Positions 25,875 to 32,629 of a DNA stretch of 35,531 nucleotides are shown here, piece by piece. Under the pieces are notes generated by a model, which was given only the letters and a program-made list of their open reading frames with translations, had not been told where the DNA came from and did no database searches. The position numbers and the translations under genes are program-made. The stretch comes from an uncultured Eubacteriales bacterium. Its GTDB lineage: Bacteria; Bacillota; Clostridia; Christensenellales; Borkfalkiaceae. Positions within the stretch are counted from its first letter, which is position 1, and each line of letters begins with the position of its first letter. The stretch lies in the NCBI GenBank assembly GCA_949288785.1, contig CASELQ010000007.1, positions 1 through 35,531 of the forward strand. The letters are read 5' to 3'.

Positions 25875-25903
25875 CGTTGCGGGCGGCGGTGCCGCCCGCA
25901 ACG
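25875..25903 (+). terminator. Perfect 13-bp hairpin after purA
   Basis: CGTTGCGGGCGGC (25875-25887) pairs with GCCGCCCGCAACG (25891-25903) around a GGT loop. A T-rich tract precedes it (TTATATATTTATTT) and no T-run follows, so on the plus strand it is not a classical intrinsic terminator. The rest of the 210-base gap (25792-26001) is AT-rich with no gene. Confidence 0.5.
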
Positions 25904-26001
25904 GGTATAAAACGGGTAAAGTAAAAACTAATTTAAAGTTACTGACCTGAATAAAGCGTATCAGCGTAAAAATCTTAAAAAGCGCAAAATATAAAAATGC
26001 A

Positions 26002-27504
26002 ATGAAAAGAGCAAGCGGAATTTTAATGCCGATATTTTCGCTGCCGGGAAAATACGGCATAGGCGGGTTCGGCAGGGAATGTTATGAGTTCATAGATTAT
26101 CTTTGCGCGGCGGGGCAGCGGCTGTGGCAGGTTCTGCCTCCGGCGCAAACGGGCTGGGGCAATTCGCCCTATTCTTCGGTCGCCTCGGACTCTGTAAGCC
26201 CCTATTATATCAGCCCGGAGATTTTAAAGGAAAAGGGGCTTTTAACGCGGGAGGAAGCGGAGTTTTCCGCGCGGGAAACGGGGCTTATAGATTACGGGTT
26301 TTTATACTCGGTGCGCTTTCCCATGCTCCGCAAGGCATTTTCGCGCTTTGACAGAAACGATAAGGAGTTCAAAGCCTTTTTAAAAGAGGGGCGGCACGCC
26401 GATTACGCCCTGTATATGTCAATAAAATACGCGTCCGGGCAAAGGGATTTCCGCGAGTGGAACAAGGGGCTTAAATACAGGGAGCCTGCCGCGCTTAAAG
26501 AGTTTTCCGCCGATTACGAAGAGGAAATACTGTTCTGGCAATTCGTCGCGTTCGAGGCGGAAAGGGAATGGCTTGCCGTAAAGGCGTACGCAAACGCCGC
26601 GGGCGTGGAAATCATAGGGGATATGCCCCTCTATATGGCGGCGGACTCTGCCGACGTATGGAAATCGCCGCAAAACTTTTTGCTTGACGATGCGCTGTAT
26701 CCTGAAAGGCTTGCGGGCGTTCCGCCCGATTATTTTCAGAAAGAGGGGCAGCTCTGGGGCAACCCCGTGTACGATTTTTCATATCAGCAGAAAAACGGCT
26801 TTGACTGGTGGAAAGAAAGGTTAAAGCGCGCGCTGTCCCTTTATGACTATGTGCGCATAGATCACTTCCGCGGGCTGGACAGGTTTTATTCGGTAGAGCC
26901 TTCCGCCCCGAACGCAATGCACGGGGAGTGGACGAAAGTGCCCTCAAAGCCGCTTTTTGCCGCCATACTTTCCGCCGTGAAAAAGGAGACGCTCATTGCC
27001 GAAGATTTGGGGATAATAGACGAAGGGGTGCGCAGCCTTTTAAAATATACCGGGCTGCCCGGAATGAAAATACTTTCTTTTGCCTTTAACGGAGAGAGCC
27101 AAAACCCCTATCTCCCGGAGCGGATAGAAGAAAATTCGGTGTGCTACACCGGCACGCACGATAACGACACGCTGATAGGGCTTATAAAAGGATTTTCGGA
27201 ATGGGACAGGACTAATTTTATAAACGGCGTAGTAAGCAGCGCAAAAATCATGGGGACAGGCGGCTTAAAAGAAATTACGCCCGAAGCGCTTGCCCGCTCT
27301 GTGCTGGAACTGGGCTTTGCCTGCAAGGCAAACTTTTTTATCGCGCCCATGCAGGACGTGCTTTTTTACGGCGGAGATTACCGCATAAACGAGCCGGGCA
27401 CCGTAAAGCCGCAGAACTGGGCGGTGCGCTTTAAAAAGCAAGATTTTACCGAGAAGAGCGCAAAGTTTTTAAAAGAACTTGCCGCAAGATATAACAGGGT
27501 TTAG
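26002..27504 (+). CDS. malQ: 4-alpha-glucanotransferase (amylomaltase, GH77)
   Basis: MalQ transfers 1,4-glucan chains in maltodextrin or glycogen metabolism. The 500 residues have the GH77 catalytic triad: D287 (VRIDHFRG), E334 (IAEDLG) and D387 (GTHDNDT). Other family stretches are SSLPG-like IFSLPGKYGIGGFG, WGNSPYSSV and NPVYDF. ATG 26002 is fixed by the conserved N-terminus MKRASGILMP. It has no Shine-Dalgarno; instead TATAAA (25990-25995) lies six bases before it, so a leaderless transcript is possible, although no good -35 was found. No other glycogen gene is nearby. Confidence 0.95.
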   Translation: MKRASGILMPIFSLPGKYGIGGFGRECYEFIDYLCAAGQRLWQVLPPAQTGWGNSPYSSVASDSVSPYYISPEILKEKGLLTREEAEFSARETGLIDYGFLYSVRFPMLRKAFSRFDRNDKEFKAFLKEGRHADYALYMSIKYASGQRDFREWNKGLKYREPAALKEFSADYEEEILFWQFVAFEAEREWLAVKAYANAAGVEIIGDMPLYMAADSADVWKSPQNFLLDDALYPERLAGVPPDYFQKEGQLWGNPVYDFSYQQKNGFDWWKERLKRALSLYDYVRIDHFRGLDRFYSVEPSAPNAMHGEWTKVPSKPLFAAILSAVKKETLIAEDLGIIDEGVRSLLKYTGLPGMKILSFAFNGESQNPYLPERIEENSVCYTGTHDNDTLIGLIKGFSEWDRTNFINGVVSSAKIMGTGGLKEITPEALARSVLELGFACKANFFIAPMQDVLFYGGDYRINEPGTVKPQNWAVRFKKQDFTEKSAKFLKELAARYNRV

Positions 27505-27656
27505 TTTTTTATCCCGCCTTATTGTCCTGCCCAACTATCTTTTCCCGTTCCAACTCTTGCCGTTATCACGTCAACTTATTCCGCCCCGCTCCCTTGCAAT
27601 TGTTCCGTTCAATCATTCCGCCCCGTTGCCCATTACAATTGTTATTCAATCGTTTT
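27505..27656 (+). other. Pyrimidine-rich, G-poor 3' region of malQ
   Basis: About 150 bases of strongly C/T-rich, G-poor plus-strand sequence follow the malQ stop and lead into a strong terminator. It contains an imperfect tandem duplication with 37-39 base offset: ATTCCGCCCCG at 27578 and 27615, CAATTGTT at 27597 and 27636, and TTCAATC at 27608 and 27645. No gene is evident. Unstructured C-rich, G-poor RNA is what the Rho factor binds; a 3'-UTR-derived small RNA is another option. Confidence 0.55.
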
Positions 27657-27701
27657 CTCCCACCCTTTCAGGCGCCGCCTGAAAGGGTGGGAGGTTTTTT
27701 T
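27657..27701 (+). terminator. Strong intrinsic terminator after malQ
   Basis: A perfect 17-bp stem (27657-27673 with 27677-27693, loop GCC) is followed by G and seven T (27695-27701). This is the clearest intrinsic terminator in the window. The remaining bases up to feoA (27702-27800) are AT-rich with a possible feoA promoter. Confidence 0.9.
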
Positions 27702-27800
27702 CCGCCTTTCACAGTACCTCAAAATTAAATAACGATTAGAAAGGGAAAAACAGTTTATCTCATCCGTTCTAAACCGCGCGGCAAAAAAATAAAATATAGC

Positions 27801-28034
27801 GTGCGGTTATCTGACTTAAATAAAGGTGAAAGCGGGGTGATAGCCCGGCTGAATATGCAAAGCGAAAAGGCGCAAAAACTCATGCGGCTGGGGATAACGC
27901 CGGGCGCGCGGGTAAAGGTGATAAGGTTTGCGCCCTTTCACGGCCCCGTGCAGATAGAAGTGCGGGGCACTTTTCTTGCCGTAAGGCTTGCGGATGCCGC
28001 CCGTATACAACTTGACTTAAAGGAGTATAAATGA
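27801..28034 (+). CDS. feoA: Ferrous iron transport protein A
   Basis: FeoA is a small cytoplasmic SH3-like partner of the FeoB iron transporter. The 77 residues contain RLSDLNKGESGVIARL, MRLGITPGARVKVI and GPVQIEVRGTFLAVRLADAA, all typical. The start is GTG at 27801, set by homology. No Shine-Dalgarno precedes it; TAAAAT (27790-27795) lies five bases before the GTG, so the mRNA may begin at or beside the start codon. Its stop overlaps the feoB ATG (ATGA). Confidence 0.92.
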   Translation: MRLSDLNKGESGVIARLNMQSEKAQKLMRLGITPGARVKVIRFAPFHGPVQIEVRGTFLAVRLADAARIQLDLKEYK

Positions 28035-29929
28035 GTTTAAGAATATGCCTTGCAGGCAACCCGAACAGCGGCAAGACCACCCTTTTCAACGCGCTCACGG
28101 GCAGCCGCCAAAGGGTGGGCAACTTTGCGGGAGTAACGGTGGAAAGCAAGGAAGGGCGGTACGTAAAAGATAAAAACGTCATCATAACCGACCTTCCGGG
28201 GCTGTATTCGTTAAAGGCGGGCTCGCCGGACGAGGAGGCTGTGCTTGGTTATCTTAAAAACTCCCCGCCGGACGTAATAATAAACGTGATAGACGGCACC
28301 AGGTTAGAGCGCAGCCTGTATCTTACAAGCGAACTTGCCTCACTTAATATCCCCATGGTGCTTGCCGTTAATATGTGCGACGACCTTGAAAAAAACGGCA
28401 TAAATCTCTCAGCCGCCCGCCTTTCAGAGCTTACGGGGGTGCCGGCGGTAAAAATATCAGCCAAAAAAAGGAGGCACATATCGGCGCTCATGGAGCGGGC
28501 GATAAAGGGCGCCGCGCTGCCTTCTCCTAAATTTACAAGCACGGACCCCGCAGACTTTTATAAAAAGGCGGCGGAGGACATAAAAAAGGTGATTGTAAAA
28601 GGCGAGACCCGCGCGGAAAAAATCACCCGCAGTATAGACGGGGCGCTCATGCACCGTTTTTTCGGCATACCGATATTTGCCGCGGTGATACTCTGCATAT
28701 ATTTTCTGTCCTTTCGCCTGGGCGGCGGCGCGGGTGATAAAATAGGCGGGTGGTTTTCATCGCTCTCGGAAATTGCCTTTGATTGGCTTATTCAGGTCGG
28801 CGCGGCGGAGTGGGCGGCGGATCTTATTTCAAACGCGGTGATAAAGGGCGTGGGCACGGTGCTTTCCTTTCTGCCGCAGATGCTGGTGCTGTTTACCTTG
28901 CTTGCGCTTATGGAAGAGAGCGGCTATGCCGCGCGCGCGGCGTTCAATACGGACAGGTTGTTCCGCTCTTTCGGGCTGGGCGGAAAATCTATGCTGCCCA
29001 TGATACTTTCGTGCGGGTGCGCGGTAACGGGGATAATGGCGGCAAGAATAATAGAGAGCGAAAAGGAGCGCCGCATGACGGTGTTTCTCGCGCCGTTTAT
29101 GCCGTGCGGGGCAAAGACGGCGGTATTCGGCTGGTTTGCATATAACGTATTTAACGGCAGCGCGCTGGCGGCGGCGTCCATGTACTTTTTAAGTATTTTC
29201 GTATGTGCGGCGGGCGGGAAAATACTTTCGCTCTTTAAGTCTTTCGGCGGGGGCGAAGGCGTGTTTGCGTTGGAAATTCCCACTTTAAGAATGCCGTCCG
29301 TTAAGGACGTGTTCATGGTGCTTTATAACAAGACCAAAGATTTTATCGTAAGGGCGGGCACGGTAATTTTTGCCGTTTCCGTAATACTGTGGCTGCTCAT
29401 GAATACGGGCATGGGCGGATATACGGCGGGGAACGCCGCGGAAAGTTTTTTATGCGATATAGGCAGCGTTTTAAAATACCTTTTCCGCCCGTTGGGCTTT
29501 GGCAGCTGGCAGGCGGCGGTGGCGGTGCTTTCGGGTTCGCTCGCCAAGGAGGCGGTCATAGAAACCCTTACCGTGTGCGCCGAAAACCCCGCGGAACTGT
29601 TTAGTAACGGTTACGCCGCCTATTCTTTTATGGCGTTCGTATTGCTCTCGCCGCCGTGCGTTTCGGCAATAGCCGCGGCGCGGCGGGAACTTGGCAGCGC
29701 AAAGCAGACCTTTTATATGATGGCTTTTCAGACGGGTTGCGCCTATACCGTTTCTTTGATAATAAACTTTGCGGGAATTATAGCCACCCGGTTTTCGGGC
29801 TTGATTTTATCCGCGGTAATTGGTATAATAATATTCACGGCATTGGTTGCCGCGCTTATTAAAATACGCAGAGCATGCCCCGGGAGGTGCGCGCATTGCG
29901 TAAGGGAGGAAAAATGCCGAAGAAAATGA
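28031..29929 (+). CDS. feoB: Ferrous iron transporter FeoB
   Basis: FeoB is the membrane ferrous iron transporter with an N-terminal G domain. The 632 residues show G1 GNPNSGKT (9-16), G3 DLPG (54-57) and G4 NMCD (114-117), where most FeoB have NxxD. A helical linker follows, then about eight or more membrane segments with the gate-like LPMILSCGCAVTGIMAARI motif and the second core half (SLAKEAVIETL). The last 20 residues contain three Cys (CPGRCAHCVREEKC, four in all), a possible metal or redox site. It is on the short side of the family. It overlaps feoA at the start and a small gene at the end. Confidence 0.95.
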   Translation: MSLRICLAGNPNSGKTTLFNALTGSRQRVGNFAGVTVESKEGRYVKDKNVIITDLPGLYSLKAGSPDEEAVLGYLKNSPPDVIINVIDGTRLERSLYLTSELASLNIPMVLAVNMCDDLEKNGINLSAARLSELTGVPAVKISAKKRRHISALMERAIKGAALPSPKFTSTDPADFYKKAAEDIKKVIVKGETRAEKITRSIDGALMHRFFGIPIFAAVILCIYFLSFRLGGGAGDKIGGWFSSLSEIAFDWLIQVGAAEWAADLISNAVIKGVGTVLSFLPQMLVLFTLLALMEESGYAARAAFNTDRLFRSFGLGGKSMLPMILSCGCAVTGIMAARIIESEKERRMTVFLAPFMPCGAKTAVFGWFAYNVFNGSALAAASMYFLSIFVCAAGGKILSLFKSFGGGEGVFALEIPTLRMPSVKDVFMVLYNKTKDFIVRAGTVIFAVSVILWLLMNTGMGGYTAGNAAESFLCDIGSVLKYLFRPLGFGSWQAAVAVLSGSLAKEAVIETLTVCAENPAELFSNGYAAYSFMAFVLLSPPCVSAIAAARRELGSAKQTFYMMAFQTGCAYTVSLIINFAGIIATRFSGLILSAVIGIIIFTALVAALIKIRRACPGRCAHCVREEKCRRK

Positions 29930-30081
29930 AATCTCAGTACGACTATATGAGAGAGGCGGATTCAAAGGAAGAGGACGCCGCTTTCCCCGAAGAATGGGCG
30001 GAAGAGAGGGAAAAAACCGATAAAGAAAAGTATTTCGAGTATTACGACGATATAAAGACCACCCCGAAAGACGACTGGTAA
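29914..30081 (+). CDS. Small acidic protein in the feo operon
   Basis: This 55-residue protein starts at ATG 29914, with AAGGGAGG four bases upstream, inside the end of feoB (16-base overlap). It is highly charged: KKMKSQYDYMREADSKEED, then PEEWAEEREKTDKEK and the Tyr/Asp-rich EYYDDIKTTPKDDW. There is no cysteine and no winged-helix pattern, so it is not FeoC. Its coupling to feoB suggests a role with the iron transporter, perhaps at the membrane face, but the family is unknown to me. Confidence 0.65.
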   Translation: MPKKMKSQYDYMREADSKEEDAAFPEEWAEEREKTDKEKYFEYYDDIKTTPKDDW

Positions 30082-30136
30082 ACCGCCGTAATTATCACGG
30101 GGGAACGGGGAAGAAACGGCATCAAAGATAAATTAA

Positions 30137-30175
30137 ACGTGGCAAGCGGCGGCGTAAAGCCGCCGCTTGCCACGT
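30137..30175 (+). terminator. 17-bp perfect hairpin between feo operon and the minus-strand gene
   Basis: ACGTGGCAAGCGGCGGC (30137-30153) pairs with 30159-30175 around GTAAA. It lies between converging genes and probably ends transcripts from both sides, although T-runs are short on both strands. Confidence 0.65.
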
Positions 30176-30215
30176 TCTCACGCCGCGATACGCTTGCGCC
30201 CTTATTTAAAACCTT

Positions 30216-30452
30216 TTAAAATTCCGTTTCGGGGTCTTTTAATTCATACTGCACGCAAACGTAAAAATCGGTAGATTGATAATTTTTAAAATCGATATCT
30301 CCTTCAAGGTAATCTATCAGTTGTAATTTTAATGATTTCAGAGTGTCCGCAATTTGGGGAACGTCGTCAAAATTCCAGCAGGACAAATCGTCAATAAGAT
30401 GATACAGATGATAAAAGTGGAAAGGTATTTTTTTGGTAAAAGTTTTTTTCAT
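30216..30452 (-). CDS. 78-residue protein of unknown function, divergent from an XRE regulator
   Basis: The minus-strand gene begins MKKTFTKKIPFHFYHLYHLI at 30452, supported by AAGGAG six bases upstream; a longer reading to 30539 would cover the promoter and operator and is rejected. The protein is rich in Phe, Tyr, His and Asp (DDLSCWNFDDVPQIADTL, then LIDYLEGDIDF), with an acidic C-terminus. There is no membrane segment or known motif. Base composition is clearly more AT-rich than the neighbours, suggesting recent acquisition. Its promoter contains an operator of the adjacent regulator, so the pair is a regulator-effector or possible toxin-antitoxin module. Confidence 0.65.
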   Translation of the reverse strand: MKKTFTKKIPFHFYHLYHLIDDLSCWNFDDVPQIADTLKSLKLQLIDYLEGDIDFKNYQSTDFYVCVQYELKDPETEF

Positions 30453-30505
30453 ATTAACTCCTTGTTTATTGTGTCGTTCATATAGCATCGATTTATTGTA
30501 AATAT

Positions 30506-30535
30506 AAAATATCACAACGTAGTGTTGTAAGTCAA
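30506..30535 (-). promoter_or_regulatory. Minus-strand promoter of the 78-residue gene
   Basis: Read on the minus strand, TTGACT (30535-30530) and TATTTT (30511-30506) are 18 bases apart. Operator 1 (30514-30528) fills the spacer, so a bound repressor would block this promoter. Confidence 0.6.
30514..30528. promoter_or_regulatory. Operator 1, ACAAC-N5-GTTGT
   Basis: ACAACGTAGTGTTGT is an inverted repeat with five-base arms and a five-base centre. The same arms and spacing recur at 30543-30557; the centres are 29 bases apart, near three helical turns, so two dimers could bind on one face. Confidence 0.7.
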
Positions 30536-30542
30536 GCAAATA

Positions 30543-30557
30543 ACAACAAAATGTTGT
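30543..30557. promoter_or_regulatory. Operator 2, ACAAC-N5-GTTGT
   Basis: ACAACAAAATGTTGT repeats the arms of operator 1 with a different centre. It overlaps the -35 region of the plus-strand XRE gene promoter, so it probably serves autoregulation. Confidence 0.7.
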
Positions 30558-30564
30558 AATATAT

Positions 30565-30570
30565 TATAAT
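30565..30570 (+). promoter_or_regulatory. -10 box of the XRE regulator gene
   Basis: TATAAT matches consensus. The -35 is weak (AACAAC at 17 bases) and lies within operator 2. The predicted leader of about 17 bases carries AAAGG before the ATG at 30594. Confidence 0.55.
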
Positions 30571-30593
30571 AAAAAATTAAAAAGGTTATAAAA

Positions 30594-30803
30594 ATGATTA
30601 CAATAGAACAAATAAAAAAAAAGATATCGGAAGCCATTAAAGAAAGCGGAAAAACACAGCAGGAAATAGCACAACTTTTAGGTATTAAACAACAAACCAT
30701 ATCTCACTATTTAACAGGGGACAGAATGCCTGCGCTTGATATATTTGCAAATCTTTGCGTTGTGTTGGATCTTGACGCAAGCGAAATTCTCTGTATAAAG
30801 TAA
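30594..30803 (+). CDS. Small XRE-family transcriptional regulator
   Basis: This is a 69-residue single-domain Cro/C1-type DNA-binding protein. The helix-turn-helix is visible in KTQQEIAQLLGIKQQTISHY at about residues 20-39, followed by LTGDRMPALDIFANLCVVLD. There is no sensor or protease domain. It is divergent from the 78-residue gene and separated from it by two operators. It is as AT-rich as its partner. Such small regulators occur in phages, in toxin-antitoxin pairs and as free-standing repressors. Confidence 0.9.
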   Translation: MITIEQIKKKISEAIKESGKTQQEIAQLLGIKQQTISHYLTGDRMPALDIFANLCVVLDLDASEILCIK

Positions 30804-30819
30804 TACTTACGGAACGACA

Positions 30820-30857
30820 AAAGCGGGTATGCGCCCATATCGGCGCATACCCGCTTT
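30820..30857. terminator. Bidirectional terminator between the XRE gene and the MATE gene
   Basis: A perfect 16-bp stem (30820-30835 with 30842-30857, loop CATATC) lies between two convergent stop codons. T follows on both strands (TTT on plus, TTTT on minus). Confidence 0.75.
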
Positions 30858-30873
30858 AATAGTGGAATTATTT

Positions 30874-32331
30874 TCAGTTGTTATCCGAACAACCGTTTTT
30901 ATTATCGGTATTAGCCGTATCGGTCTTCAAATCCGCCTGCTCCGCGGAGGAGGTGTTTTTCAAAAAAGAGGAAAAGAAAGATACGGTAAGCCCCAGCGCA
31001 ACTATAACGGACACAGCGTCCGACGCGGGCGCCGCCCATAATATCCCGTCTATCCCCATATACAAGGGCAAAATAACGGTGAGCGGCACAAAGCAGATTA
31101 TATCCCGCACCATGGAGGCTATCACCGCGCGCACGGGCATTCCCGCCGCCTGAAAGAATATCGAGGACATCTTTATAAAACAGGTAAACACCAGCAGCGA
31201 AAGATATATGCGGAAGGTCTTTTCGGCAAAGGTCCAGTAATCTTCCGGGTTGGGAATATTTTCGGGCGTGCCGAACAGGCTTACCACCGCGCGCGGGGCA
31301 AGTTCGAATACCAGTGTGGCGGCGGCGCTTATAATAACGGTGCATAAAAGAATATTGCGGTAAAGCGCCTTAACCCGTTTGCGGTTTCCCGCGCCCACGT
31401 TGTAACCTATAACGGGCTGGCAGCCCAGCACTATTCCCACCACCAGGTTTATAACCACGGTAAACACCTTGTTTTCAATGCCTATAACGGCAATGGGGAT
31501 ATCCGCCCCGTATTCCGAAGCCGCGCCGTATTTTGCAAGCATGGCGTTGCCGAGCACGGATATTATCACTATTGTCGCCTGCGTTATAAAAGAGGAGGCG
31601 CCCAGCCGGATTGCTCCCGCCGCGGCGCGGAGGTCCGGGATAAAACTCTTTAACGTAAGGCGGAAGGTCTTGCTCTTAAAAAAGTAAACAGCGGAAAAAA
31701 TAAAAGAGAGGGTCTGCCCGATAACGGTGGCAGCGGCGGCGCCCGTCATGCCCATATCGAAGGTGAAAATAAACAGCGGATCCAGCGCGATATTCACTAT
31801 TGCTCCCACGAGCATGGAGTTCATTGCCCATGCGGGGCTGCCGTCCGCACGGATGACGCCGTTCAACATGTTAGAGAGCATATACGCGGGGAAAAAGGCA
31901 AGGATAATGTCGAAATATTCCACCGCCATACCCATGGTGTTCTCGGAAGCGCCGAACAGCGTGAGGGCGGGGCGCTTCAAAGGATAAAACACCGCCATCA
32001 GCACAAGCGAGGAGATGAGGGTAAGGGTGATGCCGGAACCCATGGCGCGGTGGGCGTTTTCCATATCGTTTTTGCCCTGGCAGATATTTAAAAAGGCGGC
32101 GCACCCGTCCCCGAACCACCAGGCAAACGCCTGGGCGATTATGAACATGGGGAATACCACTCCGGCGGCGGCGTTTCCCAACGTGGAAAGGCGGCTGTTG
32201 CCTATAAAAATTTGGTCCACGATATTGTAAAGCGCGCCCACCAGCAGTGAAAACACGCACGGCAGCGAAAACTTCAACATCAGCCGCCCTATTTTTTCTG
32301 TGCCCAGGGCGCGGGCGTGATCGTTCTGCAT
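30874..32331 (-). CDS. MATE-family multidrug/toxin efflux transporter
   Basis: This is a 485-residue inner-membrane antiporter with about twelve membrane segments in two similar halves. Family stretches include LGTEKIGRLMLKFSLPCVFS, YNIVDQIFIG, the charged GVIRADGSPAWAM loop and GCQPVIGYNVGAGNRKRVK in the second half. The C-terminus is a hydrophilic Asp/Thr/Asn tail. The start is set at ATG 32331, where GGGAG precedes it; the longer reading from 32391 would begin inside the leader hairpin and has no Shine-Dalgarno. Transcription comes from a consensus promoter at 32439-32467. The substrate cannot be told from sequence. Confidence 0.92.
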   Translation of the reverse strand: MQNDHARALGTEKIGRLMLKFSLPCVFSLLVGALYNIVDQIFIGNSRLSTLGNAAAGVVFPMFIIAQAFAWWFGDGCAAFLNICQGKNDMENAHRAMGSGITLTLISSLVLMAVFYPLKRPALTLFGASENTMGMAVEYFDIILAFFPAYMLSNMLNGVIRADGSPAWAMNSMLVGAIVNIALDPLFIFTFDMGMTGAAAATVIGQTLSFIFSAVYFFKSKTFRLTLKSFIPDLRAAAGAIRLGASSFITQATIVIISVLGNAMLAKYGAASEYGADIPIAVIGIENKVFTVVINLVVGIVLGCQPVIGYNVGAGNRKRVKALYRNILLCTVIISAAATLVFELAPRAVVSLFGTPENIPNPEDYWTFAEKTFRIYLSLLVFTCFIKMSSIFFQAAGMPVRAVIASMVRDIICFVPLTVILPLYMGIDGILWAAPASDAVSVIVALGLTVSFFSSFLKNTSSAEQADLKTDTANTDNKNGCSDNN

Positions 32332-32348
32332 TTTGTCTCCCGCAAAGC

Positions 32349-32378
32349 GCCCTGCCGGCCTGTTTGCGCCGGCAGGGC
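32349..32378 (-). promoter_or_regulatory. Hairpin in the leader of the MATE gene
   Basis: GCCCTGCCGGC (32349-32359) pairs with GCCGGCAGGGC (32368-32378) around an 8-base loop. On the minus-strand mRNA it lies between the promoter and the ribosome-binding site, ending about 17 bases before the start codon. It may act as a mild attenuator or regulate translation. Confidence 0.55.
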
Positions 32379-32438
32379 GTGGTGCATTCATGTGTAAAAC
32401 TCTGTATAACTGCGGTTTGCATATTCAGCCGCCGCAAT

Positions 32439-32467
32439 ATTATAACAGAAAAACGCGTCCGTGTCAA
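32439..32467 (-). promoter_or_regulatory. Consensus promoter of the minus-strand MATE gene
   Basis: On the minus strand, TTGACA (32467-32462) and TATAAT (32444-32439) both match consensus exactly, 17 bases apart, with TGT before the -10. The predicted leader is about 100 bases. Confidence 0.85.
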
Positions 32468-32571
32468 AGGCAGAACGGTAAAACAGAGCGGTTAACTAAA
32501 AGGTTTTTCCGCAAGGGTTTTCGCTGCCGTCAAAATGTGTTGAGGTTGATGTTTTCGCTCCCCGCAATCGC

Positions 32572-32600
32572 TTGAAAAAGGTCGGGCGTTGTGCTATAAT
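32572..32600 (+). promoter_or_regulatory. Strong promoter of the ArsB-like permease gene
   Basis: TTGAAA (32572-32577) and TATAAT (32595-32600) are 17 bases apart, with TGC before the -10. The leader of about 23 bases has AAGGA before the ATG at 32630. Confidence 0.8.
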
Positions 32601-32629
32601 TTTAGAAAACGGAGCAAGGAAAAGTTTTT

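Noticed and set aside
27479..27728. Short plus-strand frames after malQ
   Set aside because: They lie in the pyrimidine-rich region and cross the terminator; residues are dominated by Pro, Ser, Phe and Leu from C/T composition.
30453..30539. Longer start of the 78-residue minus-strand gene
   Set aside because: The extension covers the promoter and operator 1, and a proper ribosome-binding site lies before 30452.
32332..32391. Longer MATE start at 32391 (60 bases upstream)
   Set aside because: It would translate through the leader hairpin, has no Shine-Dalgarno and adds Pro/Gly/Ala residues unlike MATE N-termini.
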